A stretch of DNA of 64,000 bases from NCBI GenBank assembly GCA_037046615.1, contig JBAOHD010000017.1, positions 62,001 through 126,000 of the forward strand, read 5' to 3'. The stretch's first letter is position 1. The number at the start of each line of letters is the position of its first letter. This DNA comes from Phosphoribacter sp037046615 (GTDB taxonomy: Bacteria > Actinomycetota > Actinomycetes > Actinomycetales > Dermatophilaceae). The notes under the pieces are model-generated. The model ran no database searches. It was not told the origin of the DNA and saw only the letters and a list, made by a program, of their open reading frames with translations. The position numbers and the translations under genes are program-made. Of the stretch, positions 52,005-62,627 are shown in pieces.

Positions 52005-53704
52005 GATCGGTCCCCGGGCATGGGTCCATCCTGGCCCAAAGCGGCAATGGCTGCGGCGGTGCGCCGCCGGTCGGCGCGGCTCACCTTCGCTTCGACGACG
52101 CGCACACCGGGGGTGATGTCGGACAGCGCCGCGCGCAGGTCTGCTCGGGTGGTCACGAGCCGGTATGCCGTGCCCGTCGCCGCACACACAGCCGCCACGT
52201 CGACCCCGTGCGGGGTCGCAAACACTCGCTCGAACGCCTCGGCGTAGTCCGTCGCCCCCTGCTCGAGGAGGCTGAAGATGGACCCGCCGTCGTCGTTGAC
52301 GACGACGATCGTCAGGTCTGGGCGGGGTTCGTCCGGGCCGAGGACGAGGCCGGTGAGGTCGTGGACGAAGGTCACGTCACCGACAAGTGCGATCGAGCGG
52401 GCCGGACGCCCGAGGGCCACTCCGATCGCGGTCGAAAGCGTGCCGTCGATGCCGGCCAGTCCGCGATTGCCGACGACGAACCGGCGCTCGTGCGGCTGTC
52501 CGGGCCGCATCATGAGGTCGAGATCGCGGATGGGGTTGGACGACCCGACGACGAGCGTCGTCCCGGGCGTCGCCGCGCCGGCCACCGCGTCGGCGACCTG
52601 GAGGGCGTCGAGTTCGGGGAGCCCCGCCACCAACCCGTCGAGCGCGTCGCCGAGGCGCCGGTCGGCCGCTTGCCAGCGGGCCACCCACGCGAGGTCCTCA
52701 GGGTGGGGGGCGCGTTCGGCCACGGTGGGCGGCTCGTCGAGGACCGTGGCGGTCCGCGCCGGATCGGTGGCGATCCCCCCGGGCCCCCGGACGGCGACGA
52801 GCGTGATGTCCGGGCGGGTCAGCAGGGCGGTCTGCGGGCGCGACAGCGTCGGGTGTCCCATGACGACGACCCGCTCGATCTCCCGTCCGAGCGGCCCGGA
52901 GAGCAGGAGTCGATACGTGCGGATCGCCTGCGCTCCCACCCGGGCTCCGGACGTCGGCTCCGCTAGCAGCGGCCAGCCCGCGCGCTCCGCGAGGAGCCTC
53001 GCCCGCGGCCCCGCGTCGTCGCCGGCGAGCACGACGGTGCGCGGCCCCGTCTCGAGCACCACGCCAGGAGTCGACGGCTGCGCCCTGCCCAAGGGGTATG
53101 CCGTGTCGGCGTCCCCTTCCCGGTCGTCGACGTCACAGGCACCCTCCCGAGGAGACTGCGGCCACCACGGCGATCCGGGCTCGGGCAGCAAGGGGGCGTC
53201 GAACGGGAGGTTGAGGTGGACCGGGCCGGGGAAGCCCCCTGAGGACAGGAGGTCGGCCATGAGCGCGTCGGCCTCCTGCGCGGTCGCAGTCAAGGGGAGT
53301 TCGACCGAACGGGCGAAGCGGCCGAAAATGCCCGGCTGCCAGGTCGTCTGGTTGGCCCCGGTGCCCCGCAAGGACGGCGGCCGGTCGGCCGTCACGACCA
53401 CGAGGCGGCGCCCGGAGTGGTGGGCCTCCATGACCGCGGGCAGGAGATTGCCGACCGCGGTGCCTGAGGTCGTCACGACGGCGACGGGTCGGCGTGACCC
53501 GATCGACAGACCGAGCGCGAGGAATCCAGCGGTGCGCTCGTCGATCCGCACGTGCATACGCAGGTCTCCTGCGCGGTCGGCGGCGAAGGCCGCGAGAGCG
53601 AGCGGAGCCGACCGTGACCCGGGCGCGAGGACGAGATCGCCGACCCCGGCAGCGCGCAACGATCGCACCACGCTGACCGCGCGCTCGTGGGCCGAGATCG
53701 TCAT
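52001..53704 (-). CDS. menD: SEPHCHC synthase MenD
   Basis: Thiamine-diphosphate-dependent 2-succinyl-5-enolpyruvyl-6-hydroxy-3-cyclohexene-1-carboxylate synthase, adding 2-oxoglutarate to isochorismate. LVLAPGSRSAPLALAAFAA at the N-terminus, the activating glutamate in IDERTAGFLALGLS, VTTSGTAVGNLLPAVMEAHHSG and TADRPPSLRGTGANQT, then the cofactor region SIALVGDVTFVHDLTGLVLG and VVNDDGGSIFSLLEQG. 567 residues, intact. Transcribed with menF upstream and murJ downstream. Confidence 0.94.
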   Translation of the reverse strand: MTISAHERAVSVVRSLRAAGVGDLVLAPGSRSAPLALAAFAADRAGDLRMHVRIDERTAGFLALGLSIGSRRPVAVVTTSGTAVGNLLPAVMEAHHSGRRLVVVTADRPPSLRGTGANQTTWQPGIFGRFARSVELPLTATAQEADALMADLLSSGGFPGPVHLNLPFDAPLLPEPGSPWWPQSPREGACDVDDREGDADTAYPLGRAQPSTPGVVLETGPRTVVLAGDDAGPRARLLAERAGWPLLAEPTSGARVGAQAIRTYRLLLSGPLGREIERVVVMGHPTLSRPQTALLTRPDITLVAVRGPGGIATDPARTATVLDEPPTVAERAPHPEDLAWVARWQAADRRLGDALDGLVAGLPELDALQVADAVAGAATPGTTLVVGSSNPIRDLDLMMRPGQPHERRFVVGNRGLAGIDGTLSTAIGVALGRPARSIALVGDVTFVHDLTGLVLGPDEPRPDLTIVVVNDDGGSIFSLLEQGATDYAEAFERVFATPHGVDVAAVCAATGTAYRLVTTRADLRAALSDITPGVRVVEAKVSRADRRRTAAAIAALGQDGPMPGDRS

Positions 53705-53705
53705 C

Positions 53706-55014
53706 TCATCGGCCGCTCAGGGCATCACGCATGGGGACGAACTTCGCATCCGCCTCGGCGACCTCGGAGTCGGGGTCCGACCCGGCGACGATCCCGCAGC
53801 CGGCGAAGATCCGCAGCCGCCGCGCATCGGCCGGGTCGAATGCGCCCGAGCGCAACGCGATGCCCCACTCGCCGTCACCGGCGGCGTCGCTCCAGCCGAC
53901 CGGACCGGCATATCGACCCCGGTCCATGCTTTCCAGCTCGGCGATGACCTGCCGCGCGACGTCGGTGGGGGTGCCGCCCACGGCAGCCGAGGGGTGCAGT
54001 GCGGCCGCGAGGGTGAGGGCCGTCGACGTGTCGGACGCGACCCCCGTCACGTCCGTCGCGAGGTGCATGACATTGGGCAGGTGCAGGACGAATGGGGCCT
54101 CCGGCACGTTCGTCGAGGAGCAATGCGGGGCGAGGGCGTCGGCGACCGATCGGACGGCATACTCGTGCTCTTCGAGATCCTTGCTCGAGCGCGCGAGGGA
54201 GGCCGCGAGCGAGAGGTCTTTGGCGTCGTCGCCGGTGCGGCGGATCGTGCCGGCGAGGACCCGGGAGGTGACTAGCCCCCGCTCGCGGCGGACGAGGAGC
54301 TCGGGGGTCGCACCGACCATGCCGTCGACGGCGAAGACCCACGTGTTGTCGTAGCGCTGCGCGAGGGACTGCAGGATCCATCGCGGATCGACCGGCTCGC
54401 TGGCCTCGACGAGCAGATCACGGGCGAGGACGACCTTGTCGAGTCGCCCGGCGCAGATGAGCTCGACGGCGGCGGCGACTCGCGCAGCCCACTCGGCGCC
54501 CGACAGGGCACCGTCGGCAAAGGTCACGCCGGTCGGCGCACTGGGGCGCGGTTGGGGTGTGACCTCAGGACCTGGCGTCAGGTGCGTGCCAGCGGTCGTG
54601 ACCCACCAGCGGCCACCGCGATGGCCCACGGTGACGGCAGGGACGACGAGCCGGGCGTGCTCGAGAGAGTCGTCGGCGAACGGGAAAGTGCCGAAGCAGA
54701 TCGGGCCGGTGCCCGGCAGGCGGACTTCGTCACGGACGACGGCGTCCGCAGCGGTCGCGCGCCACCACGTGTCGGCAGCCTCAAACCGCTGCGCGCCCCG
54801 CGTCGTGAAGGTTGCCGCAGCCCCCCACCCGACGAGGCCCTCGCCCCGGCGCACCCACGACACCACGTGAGCCGGATCGCTGCCGAGCGCGGGCAGGAGA
54901 GGAGATCAGCGGCCCGGGGTCGGCCAGCTCGACGGTGCGCACGATGAGCGGCGCTCCCGCTGGAGCGCCAGGGGGCGTCGCGTCGTCGCTGAGGCCGAGC
55001 GGGACGGAGGACAT
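53706..55014 (-). CDS. menF: Isochorismate synthase MenF, one frameshift
   Basis: Chorismate-binding enzyme making isochorismate. GRLDKVVLARDLLVEA, SRVLAGTIRRTGDDAKD, SSKDLEEHEYAVRSV, LHPSAAVGGTPTDVARQVIAELE and GCGIVAGSDPDSEVAEADAKF carry the active site. The frame breaks once near 54905 (an extra T after CTGATCTCC), where DPGPLIS joins LLPALGSDPAHVVSW. ATG at 55014 (MSSVPLGLSDD) is the true start; without the correction it would appear to start at 54866. Divergent from menG across about 60 bases. Confidence 0.9.
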
Positions 55015-55075
55015 CGGCAGACATGCTACGTCCGCCCTGACCGGACCCAGGCCAAGCCCTGGCAGGATGTCGGAC

Positions 55076-55797
55076 ATGACACGGGCGGACCTGGACAAGG
55101 CACCTCGCGACGTTGCCTCGATGTTCGAACACGGTGCGCCGAGAAGTACGACCTCACCAACGACGTCCTCGACCGCCGGACATCGACCGCCTGTGGCGCC
55201 GAGCGACGACGTGTGCCGTCGACGCTCGCGCCCGGGCCATGTCGTCCTCGACATCGCCGCTGGCACGGGCACGAGTTCGGAGCCCTTCGCCGACGCCGGT
55301 GCCCACGTCGTGCCCGCAGATTTCTCGCTTGGGATGCTCCGGGTCGGCCGCCGACGCAATGCCGACCTGCCCTTCACCGCCGCAGACGCCACCGCGCTGC
55401 CCTTCGCCGACGCGAGCTTCGACGCGGTGACGATGTCGTTCGGGCTGCGCAATGTCGTCGATGTCGACGGTGCGCTGCGAGAGTTCGCCAGGGTGACTAA
55501 GCCGGGGGGGCGCCTGGTCATCTGCGAGTTCAGCCGCCCGGTCTGGGGTCCCTTGCGGACGGCATACTCCGACGTACGTCCTGCGGGCCCTGCCGACGAT
55601 TGCCCGGCGCACGGCCTCCAATCCCGAGTCCTATGTCTATCTCGCCGAGTCGATCCGCGCGTGGCCCGGCCAGCGCGCGCCTCGCCGAGCGGATCGGCGC
55701 GGCCGGCTGGCGGGATGTGCAGTGGCGCAACCTCTCCGGGGGTATCGTCGCGCTGCACCGGGCGACTCGTGGGGGACCACAGGGACTCGCCCGATGA
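55076..55797 (+). CDS. menG: Demethylmenaquinone methyltransferase MenG/UbiE, several frameshifts
   Basis: Last step of menaquinone synthesis, a SAM-dependent C-methylation. MTRADLDKAPRDVASMF at the start, the SAM motif GHVVLDIAAGTGTSSEPFADAG, ADFSLGML, DATALPFADASFDAVTMSFGLRNV, RVTKPGGRLVICEFSRP and the C-terminal GGIVALHRATR are family sequence. Indels near 55130-55230 and 55570-55700 move the ends out of frame; the central third is intact. ATG at 55076 (or 55067). The stop at 55795-55797 overlaps an ATG of the next frame. Confidence 0.85.
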
Positions 55798-55827
55798 GCC
55801 CCTCGACAGCCTCTAAGCTGTCGTCCT

Positions 55828-55845
55828 TAGTGCAATCCTTCGCAA
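55828..55845. promoter_or_regulatory. Second Rex-type operator, upstream of menJ/nuo
   Basis: TAGTGCAATCCTTCGCAA differs from the operator at 28897 at only two of 18 positions, including an identical central TGCAATCCTTC core. It lies 24 bases before the chosen menJ start. It suggests NADH-responsive control of menJ and possibly the nuo genes. Confidence 0.65.
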
Positions 55846-55868
55846 GCGCCTCGATGGGAAGCATCACC

Positions 55869-57219
55869 GTGACCAGCGCATCGGAGAATCCGGGGGACGC
55901 CCCGGGTCCTGCCGTCGCCCCCCGCGCCGAAGCCGCCGACGTCGTCGTCGTCGGAGCCGGGCCCGGGGGCGCGGCGACTGCGGCATACCTCGCCGGCCAC
56001 GGCCTGGACGTCGTCCTGCTGGAGAAGGCGACCTTCCCGCGGGACAAGATCTGCGGCGACGGCCTCACCCCGCGCGCGGTCAAGGAGCTCACCCGCCTCG
56101 GCATCGACACCGACGGCGGCTGGGCCCGCAACGCGCGGCCTGCGGATCCTCGGCGGCGGCCACACCCTGACCCTCGACTGGCCCGACAGACGGCACCTTC
56201 CCCGGCTACGGCCTGCGTCCGCACCCGCGCCCAACTCGACGAAACCCTCGCCCGCCACGCGCAGGCCCAGCGGCGCCAAGCCTCGCACGAGCGCACGAGC
56301 GTCACCGCGCCGATCCACGATGACCGCACCGGACGGGTCGTCGGCGTCACCGCCAAACTCCTCGACGAGCGCGGCCGGGCGACCGGGGAGACGGTGGCTT
56401 ACCGCGCCCCGGTCGTCGTCGCCGCCGACGGGGTCTCCTCACGGCTCGCGACAGCCGTGGGGCGCCGACAAGCGCGACAGACCGGGTCATGGGCGTCGCC
56501 GTCCGGGCCTACTACCGCACCCCGCGCGCGCGGACGACTACCTCGAATCCCACCTTGAGCTGTGGACGACCGACGAGGCCGGCCAAGCGGATGCTCATGC
56601 CGGGCTACGGCTGGCTCTTCCGCCTCGAAGACGGCCGCACCAACGTCGGCCTCGGCATCCTCGACACGAGCAGCGCCTTCGGCAAGACCGACTACAAGCG
56701 ACGTCATGCGCCGCTGGGTCGAGAGCATCTCCGACGACCTGGCACCTCGAACTCGACGAGTCAGGCCGGCCCGATCCGCGGCGCCGCCCTGCCCATGGGC
56801 TTCAACCGCACCCCCGTGTATGCCGATGGCCTCCTGCTCGTCGGCGACGCCGCGGGGATGGTCAACCCGTTCAACGGCGAGGGCATCGACTACGCCCTCG
56901 AAGCCGGCCGGGTCAGCCGCCGACGTCATCGCGCAGGCGCTCGCGGCGCACGAGCTGACGACGCGCCGGGAGCGAGCGCTCACGGCATACCCGAAGATCA
57001 TCAAGGACGAGCTGGGCGGCTACTTCACGCTCGGGCGCGTGGTTCGCCCGCGCCATCGGCAACCCCGAGGTCATGCGCCTGGCGACGAAGTACGGACTGC
57101 CCCGCACCTCGCTCATGCCGTTCCTGCTCAAGATCATGGCCAACCTGCCCGAGGCCCACGGCGGGAGGGCCGACGACCGGCTCATCCGAGCCCTCTCGCG
57201 GATCGTGCCGGACGCCTGA
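55869..57219 (+). CDS. menJ: Geranylgeranyl-reductase-family FAD oxidoreductase (MenJ-like), many frameshifts
   Basis: Flavoprotein of the GGR family; in actinobacteria the men-linked member (MenJ) saturates one isoprene unit of menaquinone. The FAD loop VVVVGAGPGGAATAAYLAG, FPRDKICGDGLTPRAVKEL, MPGYGWLFRLEDGRTNVGLGIL, MGFNRTPVYADGLLLVGDAAG and NPFNGEGIDYALEAGR are clear. About eight single-base indels between 56130 and 57050 scatter the frame. GTG at 55869 has GGGAAG eight bases upstream and leaves the Rex-type operator outside the gene; ATG 55854 or 55794 (which overlaps the menG stop) are alternatives. Confidence 0.85.
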
Positions 57220-57382
57220 TCACCATGTCGCTCACCACACCTTCGGCGCCGTGCCATGCCCTCGGGACACGGCCCTCGCCGGCCCCCCTAGGATGGGGTG
57301 CGGCGTGCTTGCCCGGCCTTCGAAGTGACCCCGCCGGCACGACCGGCAGCAGCCTGACCACCACCGAAAGGGGAGCGACGGG

Positions 57383-57751
57383 ATGACCGAGTCCTACGTT
57401 CCGCTGTTGTTCATGATCGGCCTGGGCGCTGGCGTTCGCCGCTGGTCGTCTGTCGGGCGCGTCGCTCGTCGTCGGGCCCAAGCGCTACAACCGCGCCAAA
57501 CTGGAGGCTTACGAGTGCGGCATCCAGCCCACGCCCGCAGGCCGCACGGCGGCGGCCGCGTCCCGGTGAAGTACTACCTCACCGCGATGATGTTCATCAT
57601 CTTCGACGTCGAGATCGTGTTCCTCTACCCGTTCGCGGTGGCGTTCAACCAGCTCGGCTTGTTCGCGCTCGTCGAGATGATCCTGTTCATCCTCACCGTC
57701 TTCGTCGCCTACGCCTACGTGTGGCGCCGCGGCGGCCTCGAGTGGGACTGA
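57383..57751 (+). CDS. nuoA: NADH-quinone oxidoreductase subunit A, frameshifted
   Basis: Small membrane subunit of complex I. MTESYVPLLFMIGLG, then (in a shifted frame from about 57430) VVGPKRYNRAKLEAYECGIQ with the conserved YECG, and finally VPVKYYLTAMMFIIFDVEIVFLYP and ALVEMILFILTVFVAYAYVW. Two or more indels between 57430 and 57560 are needed. GGGGAGCG lies 14-7 bases before the ATG. A 163-base gap after menJ may hold the operon promoter (TAGGAT at 57290-57295). Confidence 0.9.
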   Translation: MTESYVPLLFMIGLGAGVRRWSSVGRVARRRAQALQPRQTGGLRVRHPAHARRPHGGGRVPVKYYLTAMMFIIFDVEIVFLYPFAVAFNQLGLFALVEMILFILTVFVAYAYVWRRGGLEWD

Positions 57752-57765
57752 GGAAGGGCGCCGCC

Positions 57766-58328
57766 ATGGGTCTGGAAGAGAAGCTCCCGGCAGGCATCCT
57801 GCTGTCGACCGTCGAGGCCGCTCGCCGGCTGCATGCGCAAGGCCTCGATGTGGCCGGCCACGTTCGGCCTGGCCTGCTGCGCGATCGAGATGATGGCCGT
57901 CGGCACGCCCGACTACGACATCGCGCGCTTCGGCATGGAGCGGTTTTCGCGCCACGCCGCGCCAGGCCGACCTCATGATCGTCGCCGGCCGCGTGTCGCC
58001 AGAAGATGGCCCCGGTCGTGCGCCAGGTCTACGACCAGATGCCCAACCCCAAGTGGGTCATCTCGATGGGCGTGTGCGCGAGCTCGGGCGGCATGTTCAA
58101 CAACTACGCCATCGTCCAGGGCGTCGACCACATCGTCCCGGTCGACATCTACCTGCCCGGGTGCCCGCCGCGACCGCGAGATGCTGCTCAACGCGATCCT
58201 CAAGCTGCACGAGCAGATCCAGAGCATGCCGCTGCGGCGCCAACCGCGAGGCGGCCGCCATGGCGGCCGAAGCCGCTGCGCTCGCAGGCCACCCCGACGC
58301 ATCCAGCATGAAGGGGCTGCTGCGATGA
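57766..58328 (+). CDS. nuoB: NADH-quinone oxidoreductase subunit B, frameshifted
   Basis: Peripheral complex I subunit holding cluster N2. MGLEEKLPAGILLSTVEAA, MRKASMWPATFGLACCAIEMM with the paired cysteines, MAPVVRQVYDQMPNPKWVIS, CASSGGMFNNYAIVQGVDHI and VDIYLPGCPPRP with the last cysteine ligand. At least five one-base insertions (near 57834, 57957, 58001, 58172 and 58238) break the frame. Stop TGA at 58326-58328 overlaps the nuoC ATG. Confidence 0.92.
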
Positions 58329-59090
58329 GCGGCGACCGCACCGAAGGCCCAGGCGACCGAGCGGCAACCTCCGCCGGACTGACGTCCGAGCAGTAGCACG
58401 AGTCCAGCCGCGCGGCGCCCGGTCGTCGTCGGCGAGCGCCGCGGCATGTTCGGCGCCACCGCCGGCCAGGACACGACCGGCTACGGCGGCCTGCGGCGTG
58501 CCCATCGCGTTCCGCCGGCGCGGCCGCCCGCCCCTACGGCGGCTGGTTCGACGCAGCTGCATCGACGCCCTGGAGGCCGGCGCTGGAAGCCCGCGGCACG
58601 GCATACGCCGAGGCCGTCCCCATGGTTGTCGTCGACCGCGGCGAGCTGACGGTCCACGTCGCCCGCGAGCACCTGCCGGTCGTCGCCCGCACGCTCCGCG
58701 ACGACGCGCCCCTGCGCTTCGAGGTGTGCACCGGCGTCTCGCGGCGTCCACTACCCGCAGGTGAGCCGGTCGCCGAGCTGCACGCGGTCTACCACCTGCT
58801 GTCGATCACCCACGGCGGCCAGCGGATTCGCGTCGAGGTCAGCTGCCCCGACGCCGACCCGCACATCCCGTCGATCGTCGAGACCTACCCGGCCAACACC
58901 TGGCACGAGCGCGAGACGTGGGACATGTTCGGGATCATCTTCGACGGCCACCCGGCGCTCACCCGGATCCTCATGCCGGACGACTGGCCCGGCCACCCGC
59001 AGCGCAAGGATTACCCGCTCGGTGGCATCCCCGTCGAATACAAGGGCGCCACCGTTCCCGCCGCCCGACGAGCGGAGGGCCTACAACTGA
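58325..59090 (+). CDS. nuoC: NADH-quinone oxidoreductase subunit C, frameshifted
   Basis: 30-kDa peripheral subunit of complex I. After a poorly conserved N-terminus (MSGDRTEGPGDRAAT), broken by an in-frame TAG at 58396 caused by an indel, come RGELTVHVAREHLPVVARTL, LHAVYHLLSITHGGQRIRVE, IPSIVETYPANTWHERETWDMFGI and the signature RILMPDDWPGHPQRKDYPLG. Ends DERRAYN at 59088, overlapping the nuoD ATG (TGATG). Confidence 0.9.
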
Positions 59091-60470
59091 TGGGCGCCGA
59101 CACGACCTCCAGCGCCGCCCACGGCGCGACCTACGCCACGGGCGGTGCCGCCGAGGACTTCGACGGTCCGACGATGCATGTCTCCGGCGGCGACTGGGAC
59201 GACCTCGTCGACGAGGCGACCTCGCTGCACGAAGAGCGCATCGTCGTCAACATGGGCCCCCAGCACCCGTCGACGCACGGCGTGCTGCGTCTCATCCTCG
59301 AGCTCGACGGCGAGACCGTGACCGAGACCCGCGCGGGCATCGGCTACCTGCACACCGGCATCGAGAAGAACATGGAGTTCCGCACCTGGGTGCAAGGGGT
59401 GACCTTCTGCACGCGGATGGACTACCTCACGCCGATGTTCCAGGAGACGGCATACTGCCTCGCGATCGAGAAGCTCCTCGGGGTCACCGACCACATCCCG
59501 CGCAGCGGGTCGAGCGACATCCGCGTGCTCATGATGGAGCTGACCCGCATCTCCTCCCACCTCGTCGTGCATCGGCACCGGCGGCATGGAGATGGGCGCC
59601 ACGACGGTCATGACCGATCGGCTTCCGCGAGCGTGAGCGGATCTTCCGGATCATCGAGGAGATCACCGGCCTGCGGATGAACAACGCCTACATCCGCCCC
59701 GGCGGTGTGGCCCAAGACGTCTCCCCGGCCGCGATCGACCTCATCCGCGAGATGGTGCCCGAGATCCGTCGTGGCATCCGCGAGCTCGAGTTGCTCGTCA
59801 ACGAAAACCCGATCGTCAAGGGCCGCATGAACGACGTCGGCATCCTCGACCTCACCGGCGTGCATGGCGCTGGGCATCACCGGTCCGGTGCTGCGCTCGG
59901 CCGGTCTGCCGCACGACCTGCGCAAGTCCGCAGCCTTACTGCGGTTACGAGACCTACGACTTCGAGGTCATCACCCGCGACACGTGCCGACGCCTACGGC
60001 CGGCTGCGGATCCGCCTCGACGAGATGTACCAGTCGCTGCGGATCGTCGAGCAGTGCCACCGATCGCATCGAAGCGAGCATGGGCGAGCCGGTCATGGTC
60101 GCAGGACAAGAAGATCGCCTGGCCGGCTCAGCTGCACAGTCGGCTCCGACGGCATGGGCAACAGCAAGGAGCACATCAAGGAAATCATGGGCGACGTCCA
60201 TGGAAGCCGCTGATCCACCACTTCAAGCTCGTGACCGAGGGCTTCCGGGTCCCGCCCGGCCAGGTCTACGTCGCGGTCGAGAGCGCCAAGGGCGAGCTCG
60301 GCTGCCACCTGGTCTCCGACGGCGGCACCCGCCCCTACCGGGTCCACTTCCGCGACCCGTCGTTCAACAACCTGCAGGCCACCTCGCTCATGTGCGAGGG
60401 CGGCCAGGTCGCCGACGTCATCGTCGCCGTTGCTTCGATCGACCCGGTGATGGGAGGGGTGGACCGCTAG
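59090..60470 (+). CDS. nuoD: NADH-quinone oxidoreductase subunit D, frameshifted
   Basis: 49-kDa subunit forming the quinone site with NuoB. Intact for the first 160 residues: RIVVNMGPQHPSTHGVLRLI, ETVTETRAGIGYLHTGIEKN, YLTPMFQETAYCLAIEKLLG and MELTRISSHLV. After about 59570 frameshifts begin: RIIEEITGLRMNNAYIRPGG, LTGVMALGITGPVLRSAGL, DEMYQSLRIVEQC, then VTEGFRVPPGQVYVAVES and DPVMGGVDR at the end. Stop TAG at 60468; the nuoE ATG follows directly. Confidence 0.92.
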
Positions 60471-61313
60471 ATGGCCCAGGCTCGAACGCCTCCGGTCACC
60501 TGCACGTCAGCGCGGAAAGCAAGGCGCCCTACGACGCCGAGACCCTGCGGCAGTTGCACGCCGATGCCGAAGAAGTCATCGCGCGTTACCCGCAACCGCG
60601 CTCGGCGCTGCTGCCGCTGCTGCACCTCGTCCAGACGCGTCGACGGCTACGTGTCCGGTCGTGGCATCGCGCTTCTGCGCGGAGGTCTCGGACCTCACGA
60701 CCGCCGACGTCAGCGGCGTCGCGACGTTCTACACGCAATACAAGCGCCACCCCAATGGCGACTACACGGTCGGAGTCTGCACCAACACCCTGTGCGCGAT
60801 CATGGGCGGCGACGCTCATCTGGGACGCTGTCTCCGAGCACCTCGGAGTCGGTCACGACGAGACCACCGCTGACGGGCGGATCACCCTCGAGCGCATCGA
60901 GTGCAACGCCGCCTGCGACTACGCCCCGGTCGTCATGACCAACTGGGAGTTCTTCGACAACCAGACCCCCGAGTCGACGATCGCGCTCGTCGACGACCTG
61001 TGCGCGGGCGAGGACATCGTCCCGACTCGCGGCGCCGCGAAGGTCTGCACCTTCAAGGAGGTCTCGCGAGTCCTCGCCGGCTTCCACGACGGGCGGGCCG
61101 ACGAGGGGGTCGGGGCCGGCCCCGCGACCCTGCTCGGCCTCGAAATCGCCAAGGCTCGCGGGTGGACCGCGCCGAAGCCGGCTTCGGCGACAGCGCCCGA
61201 TGCCACCCCCGAGGCGACCCCGGGTCGCTGCCGGTGCCGCCCCCGCTCCGGGCGAGGAGCACAGCTCGGCCGACCGACCTGGTGGCCTCAAGGGTAAGGA
61301 GGCTGCGCAGTGA
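60471..61313 (+). CDS. nuoE: NADH-quinone oxidoreductase subunit E, frameshifted
   Basis: 24-kDa subunit of the NADH-oxidising module with a [2Fe-2S] cluster. YDAETLRQLHADAEEVIARY, SGVATFYTQYKRHPNGDYTV, the cysteine pairs VCTNTLCAIMGG and IECNAACDYAPVVMTNWEFFDN are present. Indels near 60480, 60640, 60670 and 60815 break the first half; another near 61230 hides the true C-terminus (GGLKGKEAAQ), which ends at 61313 and overlaps the nuoF GTG. The Ala/Pro-rich C-terminal tail is typical of actinobacteria. Confidence 0.9.
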
Positions 61314-62627
61314 CGACGCCCCTGACTCCGGTCCTCTCGGCATTCTGGGACGCCGACCGCTCGTGGTCGCTCGCGACCTACGAGGAGCACGGCGGGTATG
61401 CCGCGCTGCGTAAGGCCCTGTCGATGCCGGCCGCCGACGTTCTGGCGATGGTCAAGGACTCGGCCATCCGCGGCCGCGGTGGTGCCGGCTTCCCGGCGGG
61501 GATGAAGTGGTCGTTCATGTCGCCGCCCGACGGCGGCCCGCGCTATCTCGTCGTCAACGCCGACGAGTCCGAGCCGGGCACGTGCAAGGACATCCCGCTC
61601 ATGATGGCCAACCCCCACGTGCTCATCGAGGGCGCTGCCATCTCGCAATACGCCATCGGCTGCCGACCACGCGTTCATCTACCTGCGCGGTGAGGTCGTC
61701 CACGTCTACCGCCGGCTCCTGCGCGCCGTCGAGGAAGCCACTGCCGCCGGTTACCTCGGGGCCGATGTCCTCGGCTCGGGCGTCACGCTGCAAGTCACGC
61801 CGCACGCCGGCGCCGGTGCCTATATCTGTGGTGAAGAGACGGCGCTGCTCGACTCCCTCGAAGGTCGACGCGGCCAACCCCGCCTTAAGCCGCCGTTCCC
61901 CGGTGCGGCCGGTCTCTACGCCCGCCCGACGTCGGTCAACAACGTCGAGACGATCGCGTCGGTGCCGAGCATCATCACCGACGGCTCTGACTGGTTCAAG
62001 AGCATGGGCACCGAGAAGTCGACCGGCTTCGGCATCTTCAGCCTGTCCGGTCACGTGACCAACCCGGGCCAGTTCGAGGCCCCGCTCGGCATCACGATGC
62101 GCGAGCTCATCGAGCTTGCCGGCGGCATCCGCAAGGGTCACGAGATCAAGTTCTGGACCCCTGGTGGATCCTCGACGCCGATCTTCACCAAGGACCACCT
62201 CGACATCCCGCTCGACTTCGACTCCGTGGCCGCAGCCGGCTCCATGCTCGGCACCCGGGCGTTGCAAGTCTTCGACGAGACGGTGTCGGTCGTCCGGGCC
62301 GTCAGCCGGTGGACCGACTTCTACGCCCACGAGTCCTGTGGCAAGTGCACCCCGTGCCGTGAGGGCACGTGGTGGCTCAAGCAGATCATGGAGCGCCTGG
62401 AACACGGCCACGGCCAGCAGGGCGACATCGAAAAGCTCCAGGACATCTGCGACAACATCCTCGGGCGTTCGTTCTGTGCGCTCGGTGACGCCGCGACGAG
62501 CCCCATCGCCTCGGGCATTAAGTACTTCCGCGAGGAGTTCGAAGCCGGCATGCACACCCCGGCCGCGACCCTCTTCCCGCCGGCAGCGTCGGCACTGTTC
62601 GACGTGAAGGAGGCCGCGTCCGCATGA
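61310..62627 (+). CDS. nuoF: NADH-quinone oxidoreductase subunit F, one frameshift
   Basis: NADH- and FMN-binding subunit. IRGRGGAGFPAGMKWSFM, YLVVNADESEPGTCKD (FMN/NADH site), AYICGEETALLDSLEGRRG and the N3 cluster ligands in HESCGKCTPCREGTWW. One extra G at about 61663 (CTGCCGACCACGC) shifts the frame between AIGC and HAFIYLRGEV; everything after it is clean to the stop at 62627. GTG start overlaps nuoE. About 438 residues once corrected. Confidence 0.94.
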
